Part shown: positions 35,355 to 46,780 of the stretch, in pieces | Position numbering within the stretch: the first letter of the stretch is position 1 | Layout: every line of letters starts with the position of its first letter | NCBI GenBank assembly: GCA_020026115.1 | Contig: JAHHQY010000002.1 | Location: forward strand, 25,075-89,074 | Source of the DNA: Actinobacillus sp. | GTDB lineage: Bacteria; Pseudomonadota; Gammaproteobacteria; Enterobacterales; Pasteurellaceae | Reading direction: 5' to 3' | Length of the DNA stretch: 64,000 nt | The notes under the pieces: generated by a model | Database searches by the model: none | Told to the model about the DNA's origin: nothing | What the model saw: the letters and a program-made list of their open reading frames with translations, nothing else | Program-made: the position numbers and the translations under genes

Positions 35355-37847
35355 GTGAATTTTGATTTTAAAAAAGCAAAACAGCAAGTTAATTTCGTTG
35401 ACGAAATGCGCTTAATGCGAGCAATAAAAGATGCGCCTGCAGGTTTTGCTACTGTATTACAACTATTACCGCTTTTCTTTCATTGTAATCACCCCTCTTT
35501 AGTGGGTTATGTGAAAGATTGCCCACAAGGTATTTGTGATTTCACCCTTTCCAATGCGCAAAAAGAATTTCTGCAAATGCGTTTTCCACAACGTTTAAAT
35601 GCGGAAAATTGCGAAGATTTCATCGCCTTACATAATGATAAAGATTACCCTGAAAGTGCCGTTTTCCGAGGCATTTATGTTATGGGAAGCATTGGTACAG
35701 TCACGCAAACCCCAAACTCTGATTTAGATATTTGGCTTTGCGCACGAGAAAATCTTACGCCTTTAGACGCCTCTTTATTAAAAGAAAAAATCAGCTTATT
35801 ACAAAAATGGGCGTTAAATCTTGGCGTTAAAATTAGTTTATATTTACTAAACGAAAAACGTTTCCGTGATTCTCACTACGCCTCGCCACTTTCTGCCGAA
35901 CAAGATAACAGCGGTTCGGCACAATATATGTTGCTGTTAGATGAGTTTTATCGCACGGCTTTACGTTTAGCTGGAAAACCGATTCTATGGCTTCACTTAC
36001 CCGTGGAATGTGAAAAAGATTACGATAAAAAAGTTAAAGAATATCAAGAAGCTGGAAAAATTGATTTAAATGATTGGGTTGATTTCGGCGGACTTGGCAA
36101 ACTTTCACCCAATGAATATTTCGGTGCAACCTTGTGGCAACTTTATAAAGGTATCGATTCTCCTTATAAATCAGCGTTAAAAATTCTTTTATTAGAAAGT
36201 TATTCCGCTGAATATCCGCATACTCAATTAATTTCTCAAGAATTTAAACAACGTTTATTAAAAGGTGAAACGGATTATCATTTTGACGCTTATCTTTGTA
36301 TGTTAGAGCGCGTTTCCCGTTATTTATTTCATAAAAATGAACATAAACGTTTGAAATTTGCTTACCGTTGTTTCTATTTAAAAATTGCTGAAAATCAACA
36401 ACAAGAAAAAGAAAATAAACCAAATTGGCGTTTAGATTATTTACATCAATTAGTGCAAAAATGGCATTGGACAAAAGATTTTACGGACTTTCTAGATAAT
36501 CGTTCACATTGGGGAATTAAATTTGTAAAACAAAATCATAATGATTTATTGCAATATTTAATGGCCAGTTATCGCAACTTATTACAATTTGTGCGCCAAT
36601 ATAAAATCAATGCCAGTATCGTTCCTCAAGATATGGCTATTTTAAGTCGTAAACTTTATACCGCATTTGAAGAATTACCCGGCAAAGTCATTTTTATCAA
36701 TACGGCGATAGCCAGTGATTTAGCAGAAAAAGTTTTAACTTTTGTTGAAGTAAAAAATAATCCTATTTTTAAAGCCGGTTGGTATTTATTAAATCATGAG
36801 CCGAATTTAGATGGCTTTCATGTCTCGCGTCATGCTGAATTTAGTGAAACCTTGCCAAAATTAGTAGCTTGGTCTTATTTTAACGGTCTTCTTACGCCTG
36901 AAACAAAACTTTATACTCGTAGCCAATCGGTGCGTTTACCTGCATTATCACAATTTGCTCAGGATTTATGCCGTACCTTTCCAAGAGAACACGCCCCTGC
37001 AAGTAAACAGGCTTTAATTCGTCATTGTAAAATTCGTCAGCTTTTTATTGCGGTAAATTTAAGTAATGACGTAACGAAAAACTTAGATGCGAATAATGAC
37101 GAACATCGTAAAACGATTTTAGCGGGCGATTTATTTAATTTAAAACATTCAGAAAATCCATATATTGGCAGTATTGATGCCATTTATCGTAATCGTTGGA
37201 ATGAAATTCGCACCTTACATTTTGAAGGCGACGATGCTTTAATTCGTTTAATTAAAGTTTTAACTCATAAAATTCCTCGTGCTTCAACATCATTACAAGC
37301 GGTGAATATTTTTAGCTATGCAGAAAATTATTCCACAGAAATTCAACAAACTATTCAAACCTTAATTTATCGCACCCTTGGTATTGAATCGCAAAAAATA
37401 CCTTCCGAAAATAATATGGCGTCCATCATTCGCTATACAGGACATGGTTGGAGTCAACTTTTTCAACAATCTGCGCCTAAAGTTGCGTTTAATAGTACCT
37501 TTTTAAATAAAAATAATGCAGAATGCACACCTTATCCAAAAGAAGTTGCACAATTTGCAAGTGAAGGCTTTTTACAATTTTTCTTTGAAGATAATCAAGA
37601 TAATAGTTTTAATGTTTATATTTTAGATGAACGCAATCATATTGAAGTTTACCGTTCTTGTTTGGGGGATAAATCCCAAAAAATAAATGAAATAAATCAA
37701 CTTTATCAAGCGGCAAGTTTGAATACGGAAGATAATCCATATAGAATAATTAAATATCATTTTAATTATCCGCAATTCTATCAACTGCTACCTTCTCAAG
37801 ATACGATTCAAATCGTACCATTCCGCCATCATTTAAAAATGATTTAG
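35355..37847 (+). CDS. cyaA: Class I adenylate cyclase
   Basis: CyaA makes cAMP from ATP; in this family cAMP-CRP controls sugar use and, with Sxy, competence. The 830-residue protein has the N-terminal nucleotidyltransferase site MGSIGTVTQTPNSDLDIW, with Gly111-Ser112 and the metal-binding Asp123 and Asp125, and a long C-terminal regulatory half that responds to the phosphotransferase system in enterics. The start is GTG 35355; weak starts are usual for cyaA. Codon use and AT content fit the neighbours. Followed by narP after 52 bases. Confidence 0.95.
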   Translation: MNFDFKKAKQQVNFVDEMRLMRAIKDAPAGFATVLQLLPLFFHCNHPSLVGYVKDCPQGICDFTLSNAQKEFLQMRFPQRLNAENCEDFIALHNDKDYPESAVFRGIYVMGSIGTVTQTPNSDLDIWLCARENLTPLDASLLKEKISLLQKWALNLGVKISLYLLNEKRFRDSHYASPLSAEQDNSGSAQYMLLLDEFYRTALRLAGKPILWLHLPVECEKDYDKKVKEYQEAGKIDLNDWVDFGGLGKLSPNEYFGATLWQLYKGIDSPYKSALKILLLESYSAEYPHTQLISQEFKQRLLKGETDYHFDAYLCMLERVSRYLFHKNEHKRLKFAYRCFYLKIAENQQQEKENKPNWRLDYLHQLVQKWHWTKDFTDFLDNRSHWGIKFVKQNHNDLLQYLMASYRNLLQFVRQYKINASIVPQDMAILSRKLYTAFEELPGKVIFINTAIASDLAEKVLTFVEVKNNPIFKAGWYLLNHEPNLDGFHVSRHAEFSETLPKLVAWSYFNGLLTPETKLYTRSQSVRLPALSQFAQDLCRTFPREHAPASKQALIRHCKIRQLFIAVNLSNDVTKNLDANNDEHRKTILAGDLFNLKHSENPYIGSIDAIYRNRWNEIRTLHFEGDDALIRLIKVLTHKIPRASTSLQAVNIFSYAENYSTEIQQTIQTLIYRTLGIESQKIPSENNMASIIRYTGHGWSQLFQQSAPKVAFNSTFLNKNNAECTPYPKEVAQFASEGFLQFFFEDNQDNSFNVYILDERNHIEVYRSCLGDKSQKINEINQLYQAASLNTEDNPYRIIKYHFNYPQFYQLLPSQDTIQIVPFRHHLKMI

Positions 37848-37899
37848 CGGTTTTTTTATGTGGTAGCTCTATACAAAATTAGCATAAGGGTCAAAATTT

Positions 37900-38565
37900 A
37901 TGATGGAAGAAAACATCGTTATTGCTGGAAAGAATAAAATGCCAAAACGCGTATTATTAGTTGATGATCATCCATTAATGCGTCGAGGAATGCGTCAATT
38001 ATTAGAAACAAGCGACAATTTCATTGTTATTGGTGAAGCCTCTTCTGGTTTAGAAGGCTTAGAATGGGCAACACGCGAATTGCCCGATATGATTATCCTT
38101 GATTTAAATATGAAAGGATTAAGCGGTTTAGATACTTTAAAAGCGATGCGCAAAGAAGGCATCGACTCTCGCATTGTCATTTTAACTGTTTCTGATGCGC
38201 GTAATGATATTTTCACACTTATTGATAACGGCGCTGATGGCTATTTATTAAAAGATACCGAACCATCTTTATTATTAAGCCAAATTGAAGAAATCGCTGA
38301 AGGCAAAACCGTATTAAGTGATATCGTGCAAAAAGTTGTAAGCGAACGTCAAGCCGGCGATGACCCAATTTATAGCTTAACTGGCCGTGAATCTGATGTT
38401 TTAGGTTTAGTAACAAAAGGTTTATCGAATAAACAAATTGCGAATGAACTCTTTATTTCTGAAGAAACCGTAAAAGTGCATATTCGTAACTTATTACGTA
38501 AATTAAAAGTTCATTCTCGTCTTGCGGCAACAATCGTTTATTTAGAACACTTCGGGAAAAAATAA
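37900..38565 (+). CDS. narP: Nitrate/nitrite response regulator NarP
   Basis: A two-component regulator of 221 residues. The receiver domain has VDDHPLMRRG and the phosphorylated Asp68 in MIILDLNMKG, then TVSDARNDIF and GYLLKD. The C-terminal LuxR-type helix-turn-helix is LTGRESDVLGLVTKGLSNKQIA with SEETVKVHIRNLLRKL. The sequence fits NarP better than NarL. The partner sensor (NarQ) is not in the window. ATGs at 37900 and 37903 are both possible. Confidence 0.93.
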   Translation: MMEENIVIAGKNKMPKRVLLVDDHPLMRRGMRQLLETSDNFIVIGEASSGLEGLEWATRELPDMIILDLNMKGLSGLDTLKAMRKEGIDSRIVILTVSDARNDIFTLIDNGADGYLLKDTEPSLLLSQIEEIAEGKTVLSDIVQKVVSERQAGDDPIYSLTGRESDVLGLVTKGLSNKQIANELFISEETVKVHIRNLLRKLKVHSRLAATIVYLEHFGKK

Positions 38566-38606
38566 GCAACCATCGAAGTGGATTGTGGTCTAAAACAAGC
38601 TGTATT

Positions 38607-38639
38607 AAGTGAAGTAGCAAACAAAACGTTACTTCACTT
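38607..38639 (+). terminator. Hairpin between narP and tamA
   Basis: AAGTGAAGTA (38607-38616) and TACTTCACTT (38630-38639), ten perfect pairs with a 13-base loop and a T-poor tail. A probable narP terminator, or an mRNA-stabilising hairpin. Confidence 0.5.
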
Positions 38640-38668
38640 TCTTTGCTTAAGCCAATTAAGGAACCACT

Positions 38669-40531
38669 ATGTTGACTTTTCTTCGACTTTCTTACCGCCC
38701 CCTTCTAGCCAAACTTTTTACCGGCTTAAGTGCAGGATTTTTTCTTAGCCTTGCGCAAGCTGAAGAAATCCCCACACAATGCTCAAATACTGAGGCAAAA
38801 AATTGCACTCGCACCGAAAATTTAGACCCTAACGCGGAAAAATTTCAAACCAATACCGCATTATATCAACTAAAAATTCAAGGTATTGAGGATCCAAAAG
38901 CTGAAGAAAACGCCCAAATTTATACGGATCTTATCGCGCCTCAAGAAATGGACGGATCCGCGCGAAATTTACGTATTGTTAAGCAAACTATTGAAAAAGC
39001 GATCGGCGTTTTTGGTTATTTTAATAGTCAAATTTCCTTTAAATTAGAGCCAGCAAAAGAAGGAAAGAAGCTTGGTACTTTATTCGTTACGGTTAAACAA
39101 GGGCCTGTTACTAAAATTGTCGCGACCGATGTAAAAATTGAAGGTGAAGCAAAAGATGACACGCCATTTCAAAGATTACTCGAAACCTTACCGCCCGTGG
39201 GCAGTCCGCTTTCGCAAGAAAGTTACGATAATTTTAAAGATAATTTACAACAACTTGGCGTCGAACGCGGTTATTTCGATGCTAATTTTACCCGCGCCCA
39301 TTTAGATGTGCGTCCTTCTTCGCAACAAGCTTGGTGGCACCTTAGTTACAACAGTGGCGAACGTTATAAGTTTGGCAAATTCACCTTTGAAAACAATCAA
39401 ATCCGCACGGATTACTTAAAAAACATCATGCAAATGCAAGATGGCTCACCATACAATATGGAAAAGCTTTCCACGCTCAGTTCAGATTTTTCCTCTTCTG
39501 GTTGGTTTAATTTTGTGCTTTTTCAACCTAAAGTCGATAAAGAAAAAAAAGAAGTGGATATGCATATTTTGTTTTATCCGCGCAAAAAAAATGTCTTTAA
39601 AGTCGGCCTTGGCTATTCCACCGATGTGGGCGGGCGTTTTCAATTAGGTTGGAACAAACCTTGGGTTGATGATAAAGGGCAAAGTTTACGTAGTAATCTC
39701 TATTTTTCAAAACCGAAACAAAGCGTTGAGGCGACTTATCGTATGCCTTTGCGTAAACATCCGCTGAAATATTATTACGAATTAGCTTACGGAATTGAGC
39801 GTGAAAAAGAAAATGACACCTCAACAAACGGGCAAACCGCAACCCTTATGCGTTATTGGAACCGAATTACAGGTTGGCAAAATGCGCTCGGTTTGCGTGT
39901 ACGTTACGACGCTTTTACGCAAGCTGATGAATCTCATCATACTTTATTGATTTATCCTACCGCTTCCGCTACGCGAACACGTTTTCGTGGTGGACTTTTC
40001 CCAAACTGGGGGGATTCACAACGTTTTTCTTTTGATATTGGAAGCAAAAATATCGGCTCCGATGTTGATTTTTATCGCCTTCAAGCCTCAAGTATTTGGG
40101 TGCGTACCTTAATGAAAAATCACCGTTTCATTACTCGCGCCGAATTTGGGTATTTAAAAACCCATCAATTTGATAAGATTCCGCCATCCTTACGTTTCTT
40201 TGTCGGCGGGGATCGCACCGTGCGAGGTTACGGTTATAAAAAAATCTCGCCTAAAAATGACGATGGCAAATTAGTTGGCGGTTCTTATATGGCTGACGCA
40301 AGTTTGGAATACAATTATCAAGTCTATCCAAAATGGTGGCTCGCCACTTTCTTTGATAGTGGGTTAGCGGCAGATAAACTAAAACGAGAAAAATTACATT
40401 ATGGCGCAGGCTTTGGCATTCGTTGGGTTTCGCCTGTTGGCCCTTTGAAATTTGATATTGCCAAACCGGTTCACGATAAAATTCACAACAAAGATATTCA
40501 ATTTTATTTAAGTTTAGGGTCAGAGTTATAA
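38669..40531 (+). CDS. tamA: Outer-membrane translocation protein TamA
   Basis: TamA is an Omp85-family outer-membrane protein that works with TamB in envelope assembly and lipid transport. The 620-residue protein has a signal peptide (LLAKLFTGLSAGFFLSLAQA, cleavage before EEIP), three POTRA domains to about residue 275, then a 16-strand barrel with the Omp85 motif VRGYGYKKISPKND and an FDIAKPV-type end. Two uptake-like motifs are in frame, one as TRTEN just after the signal peptide and one as TRAEF in the barrel. tamB starts 10 bases later. Confidence 0.93.
   Translation: MLTFLRLSYRPLLAKLFTGLSAGFFLSLAQAEEIPTQCSNTEAKNCTRTENLDPNAEKFQTNTALYQLKIQGIEDPKAEENAQIYTDLIAPQEMDGSARNLRIVKQTIEKAIGVFGYFNSQISFKLEPAKEGKKLGTLFVTVKQGPVTKIVATDVKIEGEAKDDTPFQRLLETLPPVGSPLSQESYDNFKDNLQQLGVERGYFDANFTRAHLDVRPSSQQAWWHLSYNSGERYKFGKFTFENNQIRTDYLKNIMQMQDGSPYNMEKLSTLSSDFSSSGWFNFVLFQPKVDKEKKEVDMHILFYPRKKNVFKVGLGYSTDVGGRFQLGWNKPWVDDKGQSLRSNLYFSKPKQSVEATYRMPLRKHPLKYYYELAYGIEREKENDTSTNGQTATLMRYWNRITGWQNALGLRVRYDAFTQADESHHTLLIYPTASATRTRFRGGLFPNWGDSQRFSFDIGSKNIGSDVDFYRLQASSIWVRTLMKNHRFITRAEFGYLKTHQFDKIPPSLRFFVGGDRTVRGYGYKKISPKNDDGKLVGGSYMADASLEYNYQVYPKWWLATFFDSGLAADKLKREKLHYGAGFGIRWVSPVGPLKFDIAKPVHDKIHNKDIQFYLSLGSEL
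38808..38818 (+). repeat. Uptake-like motif, one mismatch, inside tamA
   Basis: CTCGCACCGAA in frame as TRTEN, in the poorly conserved segment after the signal peptide. Confidence 0.75.
40134..40144 (+). repeat. Uptake-like motif, exact copy, inside tamA
   Basis: CTCGCGCCGAA in frame as TRAEF within a barrel strand. Confidence 0.85.
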
Positions 40532-40541
40532 GGGGCGAAAA

Positions 40542-43500
40542 ATGGAAAAAACACAAACGGAACAAACGCCAACGCCAGTGCGAAAATCTCATTTTTGGCG
40601 TAATTTCTTCCTTTTTTTTAGTTTGATTATTTTACTTATCCTCAGCGTTCCCTTGGCTTTTCTCAGCACAAGTAGCGGGCAACGCACGATGCTTTCTTTC
40701 GCAGATCGTTTTTTAGATGAATTAAGCATTGGGGAAATAAGCGGTGGTTTAGGCGAAAATACAGGGTTAGTTTTAAAAAATGTGCATTTTAAACAACCTA
40801 GTTTAGAACTGAACATTGCTCAAACGGCGCTCAAAATAACCTTAAGTGAATTATTCCACGGCAAGCTACAAGTAGATGAATTCAATCTGCTCGCGCCGAA
40901 TATTCGTCTTTTGGCAAGCGAAGCGCCTAAAGAAACGCAAGCGTCAAAGAGTTCCACAGCGACTTTTGCCTTGCCTTTAGCCTTAGAAATTAAAAATTTG
41001 CATCTCAAAGATTTTCAATTTCAGAGCGAAAATGATTTTATTTCCTTAGGCGATTTTCATTCCGCGCTGAGCTTTAGTATGACGCAAGGTGTCGTTCTTG
41101 CGCCAACTCAAATCAATAACTTACTGCTCAATTTCCCAAAACGCGCCCCTGTAAAAGCAAAAGGAAAAGAACTGGCAACGGCCCCTTTAGCTCAAAATTT
41201 AGCTCAATCTACGGCTAAAAATTCACTCGCGCCGAAAAAATTCTCAAAACCAAAAGTGAAACAACAAGGGGTTGATTGGGTCGGCATTGAATCTTTTTTA
41301 AGCAAACCTTTATTAAATTTACAAGATTTCAGCTTGCCATTTCCTATTATTATAAAAAACCTTACGGGAAAAAATTGGCAATATATACAAGGCGTTAATG
41401 CTCACGACAAGCTTTTAATTTCCCAATTAAACTTACAAGCTCGCGCCGAAAAAAGCACCGTATACTTACAAAATTTACATCTTGAAAGTCCTCTTGGCGT
41501 TATTTCGGCTCAAGGTGACGTGAAAACTCAAGGCGATTTTCCTGTTAACGTAAAACTAACGGGCGATTTATCGGCTATTTCGCCTAATCATTATTTGTAT
41601 GATTTAAATTGGGTGCATTTATTTTTACCGCAAAAAAATCACCTTGATTTAGTGATTTCTGGCGCGTTAAAACAAGCGACTCAATTAAAATTACAAACAA
41701 ATGGCGTGATCAATGCGAATTTAAACGGCAAAGTGTATTTATCTATGGGGAAAATGCCGTTGGAATTAGAGCTTAAAAGCCCAAAATTACAATATCCCTT
41801 TAATCGCTTAGCAAAAAATCCGTACAAATTTGAAAACGTCAACCTTCATATTTTTGGCAATTTATTGGCTTATAACCTTAAGTTGGACGGCGATTTTGTT
41901 GGCAAAAATATTCCTAAAGGGCCGATTTCATTAAGCGCAACGGGCGATCTTTCTCATATTGACGTGCATGATTTGTACTTAAGCGTGCTAAAAAGCAAAG
42001 CGCATTTTAAAGGCAAATTAAGTTGGCGTAACCGCTTAAAATGGGAATCCAACCTTGATTTAAATCGCTTTAATTTCGGTGATTATTTATTTGAAAACGT
42101 GCCTGAATTAAAAAAATTCAAAGGGTTACCTGCTGTCCTTTCCGGTTATTTGTCTTATCAAGGTTATTATGATTTTTACGATGATGATTGGTTTATGCAA
42201 GTGCCTGAAATTCATCTAAATGGGCAAATTTCTCAGCAAGATTTTGCTTTAAATACTAAGCAGGTCGTCCTTAGAAAAAAGTGGTTATCCGTTCCTGAAT
42301 TAAATCTTGTTTACGGTAAAAACAAGGTAAATTTAACTGGCGAAGTCAGTCACAATAGCCAGTTAAATTTAACGATTAACGCCCCCGATTTGCGTGGTTT
42401 GTTGCCCGGTTTACAAGCGAATATTCAAGGACATATGCAAATGCAAAGCGAAGGAAGTTTTGTTAATACAGAGGTTCATCTGACGGGGAAGAATATTCGC
42501 TTCCAAGATTTCTCTTTGCATAATTTTAGCTTAAATAGCCAATTATCCAGCCAACAGCAAATACAAGGCGATATAAAATTAGAGCTAGATAAACTGAATT
42601 TCCAACAATTTCATTTTCCACACATTAAGCTTGTGGGCAAAGGTAATGAAAGCCAACATCAATTTGACTTAAGCTCGCAAGGCAATCCCCTTGCTTTAAA
42701 TTTGCAATTACAAGGGAATTTTGCAAGAAACAGCAACGTTTGGCGCGGTGTGTTACAACAAACCGATCTGCATTCACCTGTGGGAAATTGGCAACCCAAC
42801 CATGCGGTCGATTTGGTGTATAACTTAAATGTTAATCAAGGCAATATTGGCGCACATTGTTGGCAAAACCGTGATGCGACCTTATGTTTTCCGAAAATGT
42901 TCCATGTGGGAAAAACAGGGAATATCCCCTTTGACGTGACCAATTTAGATTTGGCGATGCTGAACAATTTAATTAAACAACGCAGTTTCCAAGGACATTT
43001 TTCTGGCAAAGGTTATATGCAATGGTTTGAAAATTACCCTGCAAAAATGAATGTGCAATTAACAGGTTCAAATATTCAGTTAAATCAGCGTTTAGATTAT
43101 CGCCATTTTTATGTGAATTTTCCCCAAATTTCGGCGCGAGTGGCTTTAGTGAATAACCAATTACAAAGCCAAGCCAACTTAGATGTACGCTGTCCTTATC
43201 GTAAAAATTGCGCGCCTTTAAGTCATATCGATCTTAAAATGGCCGTGCAAGATTTAGCGAAAAGTCGTCAACTTTCTGGGTATTTAAAAATTGATAGTCT
43301 TTCTATGGCGCTTGCCAAACAACTTTTTGCAAAAGATGAAAATATTGAAGGCAATCTCTTTGCCGATTTAAACCTCGCAGGCAGCTTAACAACGCCATTA
43401 TTAACGGGCGATTTAGGCCTTAATCAAGTGAAAGCAAACTTAAAATTACTGCCTTTTGATATTAATGAAGGGCATTTAAACGTGCAATTCAAAGGCCAAG

Positions 43501-44588
43501 ATATGGCTTTAAATGGCAAAATTAGTACCCCAAAAAGTGCCTTATCTTTAACGGGACAAGCCTCTTGGGATAAGCTTGATGAATATCAAGCCAGCGTGCG
43601 TTTATTAGCGGATAATTTTTATTTAAATCTGCCTCTTTCACCAACGGTTGCAGAAATGAATATCAGCCCAGACATTCTTTTAACGGCGGATAATCATTCC
43701 TTAAAAATGGAAGGTAATGTAAAAATTCCATGGGCGAGAATTCATGTAAAAGACTTACCCGATAGCGGGGTGAGTGTGAGTTCTGATTTAGTGATTTTAG
43801 ATGGGCCAAATAAAACGAAGCCTAATAAAATGCTACAACTTGCAGAAACGGGTGAAACACCCCAAGGGCGTAAAATTTTCTCTAATTTGAAAATTGATCT
43901 TGGTGATGATGTAAATTTAAAAGCCTATGGTTTAAATACGAATTTAAACGGAATTTTATCTTTAACACAGCAAAAAGGGCTTCTTGGTTTATATGGTCAA
44001 GTGAATTTAGAGCATGGTTCTTTTGTTGCTTACGGACAAAATTTAATCATTAAAAAAGGTTATATTGGTTTTTCTGGGCTTCCAACTAAACCTATTATTA
44101 ATCTCAACGCCATTCGCAACCCAACAGAAATGCTTGATAATGATATTGTTGCCGGTATTCGTGTTTCAGGTTATACCACAGCACCAAAAGTCAACGTATA
44201 TACACAACCTGCCATGTCGGAAGACCAAGCCTTATCTTACTTGCTGACAGGGCATTCCCTTGATAGTAATGAAGATACTGGCACGAGCGGTTCTGTGGGT
44301 GCAGCTTTGCTTTCTTTAAGTTTGGCTCAAACTGGTAATGCCGTTGGTGCCTTAGGAAAAGTCTTTGGCATTCAAAACTTAAATCTTAGTACTTCCGGTG
44401 TGGGGAATAAATCTCAGGTTGCCGTAAGTGGCAATATTACCGACCGTTTACAAGTGCGTTATGGCGTAGGTTTATTTACAGGCTTAGCGGAATTAACTCT
44501 GCGCTTTAAATTATTACCGAAATTGTATTTGCAATCTGTTTCAAGCGTAAACCAAGCGGTTGATTTATTTTATCAATTCGAAATCTAA
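40542..44588 (+). CDS. tamB: Inner-membrane-anchored translocation protein TamB
   Basis: TamB is an AsmA-like protein that spans the periplasm as a long beta-taco groove and carries phospholipids or assists outer-membrane proteins with TamA. The 1348-residue protein has one N-terminal membrane anchor (FFLFFSLIILLILSVPLAFL, about residues 25-44), a long series of beta repeats, and the conserved C-terminal DUF490 domain with GLPTKPIINLNAIR and DQALSYLLTGHSL. A Lys/Ala-rich low-complexity stretch around residues 200-240 looks like a linker. Four exact uptake-like motifs fall in the first two thirds. Translational coupling with tamA is likely. Confidence 0.93.
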   Translation: MEKTQTEQTPTPVRKSHFWRNFFLFFSLIILLILSVPLAFLSTSSGQRTMLSFADRFLDELSIGEISGGLGENTGLVLKNVHFKQPSLELNIAQTALKITLSELFHGKLQVDEFNLLAPNIRLLASEAPKETQASKSSTATFALPLALEIKNLHLKDFQFQSENDFISLGDFHSALSFSMTQGVVLAPTQINNLLLNFPKRAPVKAKGKELATAPLAQNLAQSTAKNSLAPKKFSKPKVKQQGVDWVGIESFLSKPLLNLQDFSLPFPIIIKNLTGKNWQYIQGVNAHDKLLISQLNLQARAEKSTVYLQNLHLESPLGVISAQGDVKTQGDFPVNVKLTGDLSAISPNHYLYDLNWVHLFLPQKNHLDLVISGALKQATQLKLQTNGVINANLNGKVYLSMGKMPLELELKSPKLQYPFNRLAKNPYKFENVNLHIFGNLLAYNLKLDGDFVGKNIPKGPISLSATGDLSHIDVHDLYLSVLKSKAHFKGKLSWRNRLKWESNLDLNRFNFGDYLFENVPELKKFKGLPAVLSGYLSYQGYYDFYDDDWFMQVPEIHLNGQISQQDFALNTKQVVLRKKWLSVPELNLVYGKNKVNLTGEVSHNSQLNLTINAPDLRGLLPGLQANIQGHMQMQSEGSFVNTEVHLTGKNIRFQDFSLHNFSLNSQLSSQQQIQGDIKLELDKLNFQQFHFPHIKLVGKGNESQHQFDLSSQGNPLALNLQLQGNFARNSNVWRGVLQQTDLHSPVGNWQPNHAVDLVYNLNVNQGNIGAHCWQNRDATLCFPKMFHVGKTGNIPFDVTNLDLAMLNNLIKQRSFQGHFSGKGYMQWFENYPAKMNVQLTGSNIQLNQRLDYRHFYVNFPQISARVALVNNQLQSQANLDVRCPYRKNCAPLSHIDLKMAVQDLAKSRQLSGYLKIDSLSMALAKQLFAKDENIEGNLFADLNLAGSLTTPLLTGDLGLNQVKANLKLLPFDINEGHLNVQFKGQDMALNGKISTPKSALSLTGQASWDKLDEYQASVRLLADNFYLNLPLSPTVAEMNISPDILLTADNHSLKMEGNVKIPWARIHVKDLPDSGVSVSSDLVILDGPNKTKPNKMLQLAETGETPQGRKIFSNLKIDLGDDVNLKAYGLNTNLNGILSLTQQKGLLGLYGQVNLEHGSFVAYGQNLIIKKGYIGFSGLPTKPIINLNAIRNPTEMLDNDIVAGIRVSGYTTAPKVNVYTQPAMSEDQALSYLLTGHSLDSNEDTGTSGSVGAALLSLSLAQTGNAVGALGKVFGIQNLNLSTSGVGNKSQVAVSGNITDRLQVRYGVGLFTGLAELTLRFKLLPKLYLQSVSSVNQAVDLFYQFEI
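40890..40900 (+). repeat. Uptake-like motif, exact copy, inside tamB
   Basis: In frame as LAPNI. Confidence 0.85.
41226..41236 (+). repeat. Uptake-like motif, exact copy, inside the tamB linker
   Basis: In frame as LAPKK within the Lys/Ala-rich linker. Confidence 0.85.
41440..41450 (+). repeat. Uptake-like motif, exact copy, inside tamB
   Basis: In frame as ARAEK, a different frame from the copy 214 bases before. Confidence 0.85.
43130..43140 (-). repeat. Uptake-like motif, exact copy (reverse), inside tamB
   Basis: TTCGGCGCGAG in frame as ISARV, opposite in direction to the other tamB copies. Confidence 0.85.
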
Positions 44589-44591
44589 AAA

Positions 44592-44625
44592 TTCGGCGCG
44601 AAGGCTTTATCCCCTTCGCGCCGAA
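44592..44625. terminator. Inverted motif pair forming an intrinsic terminator between tamB and ligA
   Basis: TTCGGCGCGAA (44592-44602) and TTCGCGCCGAA (44615-44625) followed by TTTTTT. Here the pair is turned outward compared with the other pairs, so the A/T tract of the second copy becomes the T-run of a textbook terminator, 3 bases after the tamB stop. Confidence 0.85.
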
Positions 44626-44645
44626 TTTTTTCTTATGGCGGAAAA

Positions 44646-46670
<2,025 letters not shown>

Positions 46671-46741
46671 TTAAAAAGTAGTGGGCTAGCATAGCACGCA
46701 GACTAAATTCAGCAAGGGAATCCCTTTACTTTACGCATAAA

Positions 46742-46767
46742 AAAACCGCAACAATCATTGCGGTTTT
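46742..46767 (-). terminator. Terminator of zipA
   Basis: AAAACCGCAA (46742-46751) and TTGCGGTTTT (46758-46767) with a 6-base loop, 14 bases after the zipA stop. Confidence 0.85.
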
Positions 46768-46780
46768 CCTTTATTTTGCT

